NCBI GenBank assembly: GCA_028701715.1
Contig: JAQVQF010000048.1
Coordinates: 1 to 12,813, forward strand
Origin: Eubacteriales bacterium
GTDB taxonomy: Bacteria > Bacillota > Clostridia > Oscillospirales > CAG-382
Length of the DNA stretch: 12,813 nucleotides
Direction of reading: 5' to 3'
Position numbers and translations under genes: made by a program. Each line of letters opens with the position of its first letter. Position 1 is the stretch's first letter. Below are positions 6,055 to 12,813 of this stretch, in pieces. Below the pieces are notes generated by a model, which was not told the origin of the DNA, did not search any database, and was given only the letters and a program-made list of their open reading frames with translations.

Positions 6055-7962
6055 TTACCCTTGTATAATTTCCTTAACCTGTTTTTCCCACAAACGCACG
6101 GAGGCGTCGGCGGGGGCTTTCCATCCGTTCTGCGGCGTTACGGAAACGCTGCCTATCTTGGGCGAATCCGCTCCGCAGGAGCGCTTGTACTGCTGAGATA
6201 TAAACCTTGAGTAAAATATGCCGAAGGTGCTTTTCAAAACAGAATCGTTATAAATTCCGTCAAACGCCTTCACGGCGAGAAGGTATATTTTTTCCGGGGT
6301 AAATCCGTATTTTATCAGATAATACAGAATAAAGTCATGTATCGCATAAGGACCGTTTATATCCTCGGTTTTCTGCGTGATTTCGCCGTTTTCGGCGGGC
6401 AGAAGTTCCGGCGAAACCGGGGTTTCGCATATATCGCAGAAGGCGGCTCTTATATCCCCTTCGGTGTGTTTGTCCGCGTAATAGCGAATTATATATTGAA
6501 TAATCGACTTCGGAACGCCTGCGTTCACCGAATACATGGACATTTGGTCGCCGTTGAAGGTTGCCCAGCCGAGAGCCAGTTCCGACATATCGCCGGTGCC
6601 CACCATAATCCCGCCGTACATATTGGCTATATCCATGGCGATTTGGGTGCGTTCCCTTGCTTGGGCGTTTTCAAACGCCGCGTCATGCGTGTTTGCGGAA
6701 TGACCTATATCCTGGAAATGACGGGTAACCGAGGCTTCGATATTAATTTGTCTGTAATCGGCGCCCATGCCTTTGCAGATTGTTTCGGCGTTGCTTTTTG
6801 TCCTTGACGTGGTGCCGAAGCAGGGAGAGGATATACATATTATGTCCGAAACGGGACGTCCCATAAGCTTCATGGTTTCCACGCATACGATAAACGCAAG
6901 AGTGGAATCCAGCCCGCCCGATACGTTCAGCACCGGCCTTGCCGCGCTGACCTCAAGGCGTTTTTTCAATCCGTGCGATTGAAGGTCGAGTATTTCCTGC
7001 CATGTTTCGTCACGGTTTTTACCCGGGATAAAGGGATAAGGAGGGATATACCGTGTGAGCCGCGTTTCGACCGGCTGCATTGAGAAGGCGCGAAAGGCAT
7101 ATTGTCCCACGGCGTTGTTGTAGGTATTGTAGGTTCTTTTGCCGGATACTATGCGTTCGCAGTCGATTTCGGTTATACAGTCGACAAATTCAAAAGGCTT
7201 GGATTCCGCAAGCAGCAAACCCGCCTCGGATATCATGCTGTGACCGGCGAAATTGCAAACAGACGTCGATTCGCCGTCCCCCGTGCAGGCATAAATGTAG
7301 CCGACGCTTATCCTTGAGGAATGAGCCCTGACTATGTTCCGTCTGAAAGCGCTTTTTGCCACGGCTTCGCTGCTTGCCGCAATATTCACTATAATGTTCG
7401 CTCCGTTTTGAGCGTGTTCCGTGGAGGGCGGCGTCGGTACGACCATATCCTCGCATATTTCGACGGCAAAGGTAAAATCATTCATTTCGTCGCAGGAAAA
7501 TATGAGTTTAGTTCCGAACGGCGTTGCGCGGGAAGCGAAAACCGTTTCGCTTGTAGTACCCGGCGCGGCGGCAAACTGTCTTACCTCGTCGAATTCATTG
7601 TATTCGGGCAAATAGCTCTTGGGAACGATACCGAGAATTTTGCCCTTGTATATTATTACCGCGCAGTTATAAAGCTTGCATCTTACCGATACGGGGCAGC
7701 CCACCACCGCGACGCATTCGTAATCGGCCGTGGCGTCACATATCTCACCGCAGGCTTTTTCGGCGTTTTGAAGCAGTGTTTTCTGTTTGAAAAAATCCCC
7801 GCAGGTATAACCGGTAACGCAAAGTTCCGGAAAAGCCGCAAGCTTAACTCCGTTTGCGGCGAGTTGTTTATATTTTTCTATTATTCGTTGGGTATTGCCT
7901 TCCGTATCGCAGGGCATTGTCCTTATCGCCGCCGCCGCGCATTTTACGAATCCGTGTTTCAA
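6055..7962 (-). CDS. nadE: Glutamine-dependent NAD+ synthetase
   Basis: This 635-residue enzyme makes NAD+ from nicotinic acid adenine dinucleotide, ATP and glutamine in the cytoplasm, the last step of NAD+ synthesis. The N-terminal nitrilase-type glutaminase domain (about 5-290) shows the Glu-Lys-Cys triad: Glu46 in FPELCVTGY, Lys115 in PKSYLPEY and Cys170 in VEICED. The C-terminal synthetase domain has the pyrophosphate loop SGGLDS (348-353) and GTGDMSELALGW with GDQMSMYSVNAGVPKS (455-486). The start is TTG at 7962, preceded by GAAAGG about nine bases away. The HGFVK at residues 3-7 matches the usual family start, and the first ATG is 15 codons on, inside the domain. The length is typical of the two-domain form. 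It is the first gene after a perfect promoter, and the three genes after it seem to share its transcript. Confidence 0.95.
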   Translation of the reverse strand: MKHGFVKCAAAAIRTMPCDTEGNTQRIIEKYKQLAANGVKLAAFPELCVTGYTCGDFFKQKTLLQNAEKACGEICDATADYECVAVVGCPVSVRCKLYNCAVIIYKGKILGIVPKSYLPEYNEFDEVRQFAAAPGTTSETVFASRATPFGTKLIFSCDEMNDFTFAVEICEDMVVPTPPSTEHAQNGANIIVNIAASSEAVAKSAFRRNIVRAHSSRISVGYIYACTGDGESTSVCNFAGHSMISEAGLLLAESKPFEFVDCITEIDCERIVSGKRTYNTYNNAVGQYAFRAFSMQPVETRLTRYIPPYPFIPGKNRDETWQEILDLQSHGLKKRLEVSAARPVLNVSGGLDSTLAFIVCVETMKLMGRPVSDIICISSPCFGTTSRTKSNAETICKGMGADYRQINIEASVTRHFQDIGHSANTHDAAFENAQARERTQIAMDIANMYGGIMVGTGDMSELALGWATFNGDQMSMYSVNAGVPKSIIQYIIRYYADKHTEGDIRAAFCDICETPVSPELLPAENGEITQKTEDINGPYAIHDFILYYLIKYGFTPEKIYLLAVKAFDGIYNDSVLKSTFGIFYSRFISQQYKRSCGADSPKIGSVSVTPQNGWKAPADASVRLWEKQVKEIIQG

Positions 7963-8010
7963 ACAATCAATCCTTTCGCTCAGATATTAAAATTATAAAA
8001 CTGTTACTTT

Positions 8011-8038
8011 ATTATAATCCTAATTTACTCCGTGTCAA
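8011..8038 (-). promoter_or_regulatory. Consensus sigma-A promoter for nadE and probably the cotH-tldD-tldE genes
   Basis: On the minus strand TTGACA (8038-8033) and TATAAT (8016-8011) both match the consensus exactly, with a 16-base spacer. Transcription would start near 8004, about 40 bases before the TTG start of nadE. No operator or riboswitch is evident in that short leader. No second promoter is seen ahead of cotH, tldD or tldE. Confidence 0.85.
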
Positions 8039-8088
8039 TAAAACCCATGAAATTGTTACAATAAAAACGGAAAATTTGCTCGTAACTA

Positions 8089-8116
8089 TTGAAAATATCC
8101 ATTTTTGTGATATAAT
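8089..8116 (+). promoter_or_regulatory. Sigma-A promoter for the GNAT gene, extended -10
   Basis: TTGAAA (8089-8094) and a perfect TATAAT (8111-8116) are 16 bases apart, with TG at 8108-8109 making an extended -10. Its -35 lies 50 bases from the -35 of the divergent nadE promoter, so one bound regulator could affect both. Transcription would start near 8123, over 230 bases before the GNAT start. Confidence 0.75.
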
Positions 8117-8355
8117 GGTTCCGTACCCGTGTTTTTTTGTTGTTTATGATAACCGTATTTCGTATTATTTTTAATAAATCTGACGAAAATTATATGCTGA
8201 TATTAATGTGTGTCCGCGATGCGATAAAGTGTTATGGGCACACATAAATGTTTGCCCTGTTTCAGACGGCAAGTGCTTTTTTTCAGCTGTAAACCTGAAT
8301 TTTCGTTTATCTGAAAATAATATTCGTTATGTTTTTCGGGGGAGACAAGCGTTTC
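8117..8355 (+). other. Long untranslated leader of the GNAT gene, with two possible RNA hairpins
   Basis: This stretch has no convincing gene. UGUGUGUCC (8207-8215) can pair with GGGCACACA (8236-8244), nine pairs including one G-U, with a 20-base loop. A second hairpin, UUGCC-CUG / CAG-(AC)-GGCAA (8252-8272), is followed by GUGC and seven T (8277-8283), resembling a weak terminator, so attenuation is possible. A 17-codon frame (8194-8247) covers the first hairpin but has no good ribosome binding site. I recognise no known riboswitch. A GGGGGAG (8338-8344) serves the downstream gene. Confidence 0.45.
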
Positions 8356-8784
8356 ATGAATACATATGAGATTATCGAATTGACCGTAAACGATCTCCGA
8401 AAATGCGAATCTTTTTGGGATAACGACGGAAGCGACGACGATTCGCGTCTGGCGGGGCTGATGAAATGCGGTGAACGGAAGGCATTCGCTTATATGACAG
8501 GCGGCGATTATGTCGGCGGATTCGCTGTTTCGATCAGGAACAACGAAAGCGGTAAATACGGACATTTTTCGTATTTTTCAGTCAGGAGCGATTTGCGAAA
8601 CAACGGAATCGGCAGTCGCATTCTCGATTTTGCCGCCGAGTATCTCAGAAAAAACGGAATTAAAGCGATGCGGCTCAATGTTTATAAGGACAATCCTTCC
8701 GCAATACGTCTTTATGAAAGAAACGGCTTTAAATATGCCGAGGATATAACACCCGAAAAAATTGCGATGATAAAAGCTTTATAG
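8356..8784 (+). CDS. GNAT-family N-acetyltransferase
   Basis: The 142-residue protein has the acetyl-CoA-binding motif A, RNNGIG (81-86), after a beta strand (FSYFSV), then LNVYKDNPSAIRLYERNGFK (107-126), the usual GNAT motif B. Acetyl transfer to an amine is expected; the acceptor cannot be told. The frame is open from an ATG at 8329, but GGGGGAG sits 11 bases before ATG 8356, whereas 8329 has no ribosome binding site, so 8356 is chosen. The N-terminal part (20-40) is acidic and shows no recognised domain. It is preceded by a long leader and followed by a hairpin with T-run, so it is probably a single-gene transcript or weakly joined to moxR. Confidence 0.88.
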   Translation: MNTYEIIELTVNDLRKCESFWDNDGSDDDSRLAGLMKCGERKAFAYMTGGDYVGGFAVSIRNNESGKYGHFSYFSVRSDLRNNGIGSRILDFAAEYLRKNGIKAMRLNVYKDNPSAIRLYERNGFKYAEDITPEKIAMIKAL

Positions 8785-8795
8785 GCACTATTAAT

Positions 8796-8830
8796 ACCGC
8801 GGGCGACCCCGATTGTCAAACCGCGGTTTT
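8796..8830 (+). terminator. Probable terminator after the GNAT gene
   Basis: ACCGCGG (8796-8802) pairs with CCGCGGT (8821-8827), loop of 18 bases, followed directly by TTTTA. The T-run is short. A TATAAT at 8830-8835 overlaps its end and could be the -10 of a moxR promoter, but no -35 at proper distance is seen (TTGTCA at 8813-8818 is too near), so the moxR promoter is unresolved. Confidence 0.5.
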
Positions 8831-8870
8831 ATAATCGCATAATATAAAATTTAATAAGGAGATTTACCGC

Positions 8871-9800
8871 ATGAGCAAAGCGCAGGATGTTATCGAAGAA
8901 GTAAAAAAAGCATTTATCGGGAAAGACGAGCTTATTAAAAAGGTTATGCTCGCAATTCTTGCCGGCGGGCATATATTGATCGAAGATATCCCCGGAGTGG
9001 GCAAAACCACCATGGCGCTGGCGTTTTCCAAGGCAATGAGTCTCGAATACGGCAGGATGCAGTTTACACCCGACGTCCTCCCTTCCGACATAGTCGGCTA
9101 TTCGATGTATAACAAGCATACCGGACAAATGGAATATCAGAAGGGCACCGTTTTATGCAATCTTTTCTTAGCCGACGAGCTTAACCGCGCCACAAGCCGC
9201 ACACAATCGGCATTGCTTGAGGCGATGGAGGAAAATCAGGTTACGGTGGACGGCGTTTCCCACCCCACCCCTCAGCCGTTTATCGTAATAGCCACTCAAA
9301 ATCCTTTCGGCGCTTCGGGCACTCAGCTGCTTCCCGATTCGCAAATTGACCGCTTTATGATTCGTCTTTCGCTGGGCTACCCGGATCCCCTGCAGGAATT
9401 CGAGCTCTTAAAAAGAAAGCACAACGGCAATATGCTGAAGGATGTAAAGGGTATTATTAATATAAACGAACTGTTGAATATGCGTCGTGAGGCGCAGGAC
9501 ACCTATGTCGACAACGATATATATTGTTATATCGTAAATCTCGTAAACGCAACAAGGGACAACCATTATATAGTACAGGGCGCTTCTCCCAGAGCCACTT
9601 TAGCGCTTTCCGCGATGTCAAAAGCCTGCGCTTGGTTTTCGGGACGCGATTATGTGGTACCCGAGGATGTACAGTTCGTATTCAACACCACAATAGAGCA
9701 CCGCATTCTTTATACGCCGGAAGCTCAGAACGGAATCGTTAACAAACAGCCTGTGCTTTTATCCATTTTAAAAGACGTGGTTGCGCCGAAAATCGCCTGA
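8871..9800 (+). CDS. MoxR-family AAA+ ATPase
   Basis: The 309-residue protein is a full MoxR-type AAA+ ATPase: Walker A PGVGKTT (41-47), Walker B LFLADE (98-103) followed by LNRATSRTQSALLEAMEE, sensor 1 ATQNP (141-145), the likely arginine finger region DRFMIR (160-165) and sensor 2 GASPRAT (237-243). MoxR proteins use ATP to act as chaperones in metal insertion or complex assembly; they usually lie beside DUF58 and transglutaminase or VWA genes, as here. The start ATG has AAGGAG nine bases upstream. The DUF58 gene follows after 14 bases, so they are likely one transcript. The substrate is unknown. Confidence 0.95.
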   Translation: MSKAQDVIEEVKKAFIGKDELIKKVMLAILAGGHILIEDIPGVGKTTMALAFSKAMSLEYGRMQFTPDVLPSDIVGYSMYNKHTGQMEYQKGTVLCNLFLADELNRATSRTQSALLEAMEENQVTVDGVSHPTPQPFIVIATQNPFGASGTQLLPDSQIDRFMIRLSLGYPDPLQEFELLKRKHNGNMLKDVKGIININELLNMRREAQDTYVDNDIYCYIVNLVNATRDNHYIVQGASPRATLALSAMSKACAWFSGRDYVVPEDVQFVFNTTIEHRILYTPEAQNGIVNKQPVLLSILKDVVAPKIA

Positions 9801-9814
9801 CCGGGTGATGTCAA

Positions 9815-10807
9815 ATGATAATAAGAAGAACAGTTTACGGCCTTCTGCTGCTCGGTATGATAGTTTTTCATATATTTTACAGCGGAGCCGCCGCTTGGTA
9901 TTTGCTGATCTTGACAATACTGCTTCCCCTCATTTCTCTGGCGTTTACGCTTCCTTCAAAAAGAAAAACCGATATAGCCTTCGATATTCCGGAATCGGTG
10001 AATATAGGGGATGAGGCGCACGCGTCGGTTACAGTCAAGGGTAATTCCTTTTTGCCCATAGGCTGTCTTTCGTTTTCCTTTGAGCTGATAAATAAAATGA
10101 CCGGCAGAGGAAATTCCAAAAAGAAGCTTAAAATATACGGCTGTCAGAACTCAAGCATCACCTTCCCTGTCAGAACCGATGAATGCGGAAGAATAAAATG
10201 CGAGCTGACCAAGCTGAAGACACTTGACTATCTCGGCTTGTTCAATCATACCTACCGTAAAAAGCAAGTGCTCTTCATAAATGTTTTCCCGATACCCGCT
10301 CCGCCTTCGCCCATACCGGAACTGCCTTTGGGCGACCTAATGGGAATAACCTCCAAGCCCAAGCCCGGCGGAGGCTTTGCGGAAGATTACGATATCCGCG
10401 GCTATCGTCCCGGCGATCCGATAAATCTTATACACTGGAAGCTTACGTCCAAACGCGACGATATAATGATACGCGAACCCCTTATAACCGAACGCGGCAA
10501 AGCGCTGTTAACCTTTAATTTATACGGGGATTCGGCGGTTCTCGCTCAAACCTTCGGCTGTCTTGCCTGGTGCGTGCTGTGGCTGCTCCGATATTCCATA
10601 CAACCTCATATAAAGTGGTACGATAACCTGAACGGCTGCGAACGCACGGTTCAGGTGGCAAGCCATATCGAATTGTTATCATTGCTGATTCAGCTTTTTT
10701 CGTCAAGAGTTCCGCCGACGGGTAAATCCGTCTCCGGCGTGAAATATGACGGCTTTGCATGGCAATACCATATAACCGTTATGTCCTTTGAAGATACTCA
10801 TCCCTGA
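9815..10807 (+). CDS. DUF58 domain membrane protein
   Basis: The 330-residue protein has two hydrophobic segments at the N-terminus (about 7-23 and 27-46), then a beta-rich portion and the DUF58 signature around 191-222: YDIRGYRPGDPINLIHWK (192-209) and KRDDIMIREP. DUF58 proteins are partners of MoxR ATPases and often resemble VWA-like folds; their biochemical role is not settled. The start is ATG 9815, with GGTGAT (9804-9809), matching the anti-Shine-Dalgarno, five bases upstream. It is shorter than many DUF58 proteins (about 400), as in other clostridial versions. A 51-base gap separates it from the transglutaminase gene. Confidence 0.92.
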   Translation: MIIRRTVYGLLLLGMIVFHIFYSGAAAWYLLILTILLPLISLAFTLPSKRKTDIAFDIPESVNIGDEAHASVTVKGNSFLPIGCLSFSFELINKMTGRGNSKKKLKIYGCQNSSITFPVRTDECGRIKCELTKLKTLDYLGLFNHTYRKKQVLFINVFPIPAPPSPIPELPLGDLMGITSKPKPGGGFAEDYDIRGYRPGDPINLIHWKLTSKRDDIMIREPLITERGKALLTFNLYGDSAVLAQTFGCLAWCVLWLLRYSIQPHIKWYDNLNGCERTVQVASHIELLSLLIQLFSSRVPPTGKSVSGVKYDGFAWQYHITVMSFEDTHP

Positions 10808-10858
10808 TACGAAGCATAGCCGCTGTTCAAGCTCACAAAGAAAGGAAAGGTCATAAGC

Positions 10859-12813
10859 ATGCCAAACAGGCAGAAAAATTCCGTGCTTTGTTTCTTTGCC
10901 GATCTCTGTCTGACACTTTTCGGGCTTGTGGGAACCGTTTTCTGCGTAACCACCTCGTTTGATATAAAGATCGACAATTTAATCTTAATTATAGTCTGTG
11001 TTTTTGCGTCCTTCGCCTTCACGCTGCTGTTTACCGTTTCTAAGCTGTACATAAGGCTTACGGCGGGCTTGGCGGTATTTATCACCTTCGCGATTGTCGC
11101 TTTTTTCGGCAGGCACACGCTTTTGACAGGTGCGAAAACCGCCGTCAGCTGGATTTTTATCAGATTTTCGAGATTTATCGATACAATAAAGCCGTTTTAT
11201 ACGCAATCCGAGCTGAAGGAAGGTATCAACAGCGCGGAAACCACTTTTTTCTTGATTTTTTTCGCGGTTTTATTTGCCTTAATCATGGCGTTTCTGATAA
11301 CCCGCACAAAAACCTTCGTACCGGCCTTTCTGTTGACGGTTCCCTTCCTCGCCGTCTGTATGTTTATTGTCAACACCAGCCCGGATATGATACCCTTTGT
11401 AATGCTCGTCACCTTTTGGGCGATACTTTTATTTGTTAGCTTTTTAAGAAAATCCAACCGCAATCAATCGGCAAAGGTTACTTTGATAATGACGCCGATT
11501 ATCGCCGCTCTTCTTGCTCTGATAATACTTATTTACCCTAACGGCAATTACAGCCGCCTTGATTTTGTAGATAAGCTGAACAAAGAAATACTCGACCGTT
11601 ATAAAATATCCTTATCGGTTAATGTTCCGGGCGAATATCAGGAGCACAGCGGCGACGAATCGGAATCCTCTGCCGACATATCGGGCGAAACGTCCTTTGA
11701 AGGTTCCGAAATACCGCACAACTCCTTCGATAACAGTGACGGATCAGACGAAACAAACGATATATCCGGCGATCCTCGAATCGGCGATTTCTGTTATAAT
11801 TATCCGGTAAACCTTTCAAACCTCGATTCCATTAAGTTTAACGATAAAACGATTATTAAGCTGCGTACCGTTTACAACAAAAACTTTCTGTTAAGGTCGT
11901 ATTCGGCGGGAAATTATTATAACAATAAATGGCTGCCGGCAGATTCGGAATTTACAAAGGCCGCGCGGGAGCTGATGGAAAAATATTCCCCGACTGATAA
12001 TATTACCTCCCTTGAATTCAGCGCGGAAGCGATAAAAAGCTCAAAGGTTTATCACGATATCTTTTGGGCAAGCATTAATTGCTATGACAGCAAGAATCCG
12101 CTTGTATATACGCCCCCGAATTTTATCGGTGACGGGACATTTACGCGTTCGGACTCCTATTATCTGTTTTCCGAAGATAACATGAATTCAATCTATGGCT
12201 ATGTTATTGATTATATCATATACAACGGCAAGTATTCGCAGCTTTCCGTCCCGGAAAGCCTTGCCGAATACGAGCTGGAATATCGCAGGCTCGCTTACGA
12301 ATACTTCCTCAATGTTCCTTCATCCGCACGCGATTGTATAGAAGAAAAGGCGCGCTCGCTCGGTATAACCGACTCCATGACGTTCGAAGAAAAAATCGCG
12401 ATTGTCGAACGATATGTGGAAGGCTGCGCGACTTATTCCCTGGAAATTTCCCCGCTCCCCAACGGCGAAGATTTCGTCACGAATTTCCTTGATAAAACCC
12501 ACAAGGGTTTTTGCATGCACTTTTCCACCGCGGCCGTGCTCATCTTCCGCGAACTCGGTATACCGGCGCGTTATGTCAGCGGTTTTTATGTTGATCGCAG
12601 CAATATCATCGCCAGCAGCTATATCAACATAACAGACAGGCAGGCACACGCCTGGGTTGAGGTATACTGCGACGGCGTAGGATGGGCGGCGGTTAACGTT
12701 ACTCCGGGCTTTCCCACTTCCGGAAACGACCACGGCATATCCGATGCTTCTGATCCCGATACTTCGTCACCCGATATTTCCGACAATTTATACGATGATG
12801 AATCACAGAATGA
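10859..12813 (+). CDS. Membrane-anchored transglutaminase-like protein (TgpA type), 3' end outside window
   Basis: The frame stays open to the right edge, giving 651 residues plus a partial codon. About seven membrane segments are visible (near 8-30, 41-60, 68-84, 129-148, 153-172, 177-196, 206-226). A Ser/Asp/Glu-rich linker (261-305) and an outside region follow, then a transglutaminase core: Cys552 in GFCMHF, then GIPARYVSGFY, His597 in AHAWVEVY. The third triad residue, usually acidic in GWxxxDPT-type motifs, is Asn613 in GWAAVNVTPGF. After it comes another Ser/Asp/Pro-rich stretch (621-650), which in relatives leads to a final membrane helix. ATG 10859 has AAAGG eight bases upstream. With moxR and the DUF58 gene it forms a known trio, possibly acting on cell-surface proteins or wall; the substrate is unknown. 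Confidence 0.9.
   Translation, partial: MPNRQKNSVLCFFADLCLTLFGLVGTVFCVTTSFDIKIDNLILIIVCVFASFAFTLLFTVSKLYIRLTAGLAVFITFAIVAFFGRHTLLTGAKTAVSWIFIRFSRFIDTIKPFYTQSELKEGINSAETTFFLIFFAVLFALIMAFLITRTKTFVPAFLLTVPFLAVCMFIVNTSPDMIPFVMLVTFWAILLFVSFLRKSNRNQSAKVTLIMTPIIAALLALIILIYPNGNYSRLDFVDKLNKEILDRYKISLSVNVPGEYQEHSGDESESSADISGETSFEGSEIPHNSFDNSDGSDETNDISGDPRIGDFCYNYPVNLSNLDSIKFNDKTIIKLRTVYNKNFLLRSYSAGNYYNNKWLPADSEFTKAARELMEKYSPTDNITSLEFSAEAIKSSKVYHDIFWASINCYDSKNPLVYTPPNFIGDGTFTRSDSYYLFSEDNMNSIYGYVIDYIIYNGKYSQLSVPESLAEYELEYRRLAYEYFLNVPSSARDCIEEKARSLGITDSMTFEEKIAIVERYVEGCATYSLEISPLPNGEDFVTNFLDKTHKGFCMHFSTAAVLIFRELGIPARYVSGFYVDRSNIIASSYINITDRQAHAWVEVYCDGVGWAAVNVTPGFPTSGNDHGISDASDPDTSSPDISDNLYDDESQN

Noticed and set aside
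7321..7998. Plus-strand frame of 225 codons
   Set aside because: It is antisense to the nitrilase domain of nadE, which has the full catalytic triad; the frame shows no recognisable domain.
8203..8565. Minus-strand frame of 120 codons over the GNAT gene
   Set aside because: It overlaps the acetyl-CoA-binding GNAT frame on the other strand, lacks a ribosome binding site and has no family features.
12320..12733. Minus-strand frame of 137 codons near the right edge
   Set aside because: It is antisense to the transglutaminase core with Cys552 and His597, and has no supporting signals.

Overview
The window looks like a chromosomal segment from an anaerobic Firmicute of the class Clostridia, probably near Ruminococcaceae/Oscillospiraceae. 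The basis is strong AGGAGG ribosome binding sites, TTG starts, sigma-A promoters of TTGACA/TATAAT type, a dockerin-tagged secreted protein, and codon use of a middling-GC genome. The family assignment is an inference; there is no rRNA or other marker gene here.

Left edge (1-294): no protein gene is supported. It holds two sets of short tandem repeats (32-bp units at 6-76, 16-bp units at 109-172). A near-consensus minus-strand promoter (196-224) would transcribe through both repeat sets towards a gene beyond the left edge.

Minus-strand block (295-7962): in transcription order it reads glutamine-dependent NAD+ synthetase (nadE), a secreted CotH-type kinase ending in a type I dockerin, TldD metalloprotease, TldE/PmbA partner, hairpin terminator, then a separately promoted lipoprotein with a class A beta-lactamase/transpeptidase-like fold. 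One perfect-hexamer promoter lies before nadE. The gaps down to tldE are 62, 19 and 5 bases and I see no convincing internal terminator or promoter, so nadE-cotH-tldD-tldE is probably one transcript.

Divergent intergenic region (7963-8355): back-to-back promoters serve nadE (minus) and a GNAT acetyltransferase (plus). The acetyltransferase has an unusually long leader with two possible RNA hairpins.

Plus-strand block (8356-12813): the GNAT gene is followed by a hairpin with a T-run, then the conserved trio MoxR AAA+ ATPase, DUF58 protein and membrane-anchored transglutaminase-like protein, the last cut by the right edge. In other bacteria this trio is a common cluster in which the MoxR ATPase is thought to act on, or assemble, the DUF58 partner near the membrane; the substrate here is unknown.

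No tRNA, rRNA, CRISPR array, insertion sequence or phage gene was seen. Most genes belong to known families. The less ordinary points are the CotH-dockerin gene in one transcript with tldD/tldE, an Asn in place of the acidic triad residue of the transglutaminase domain, the repeat-filled leader at the left edge, and a 13-base motif inside small hairpins that occurs at both ends of the left 8.3 kb.
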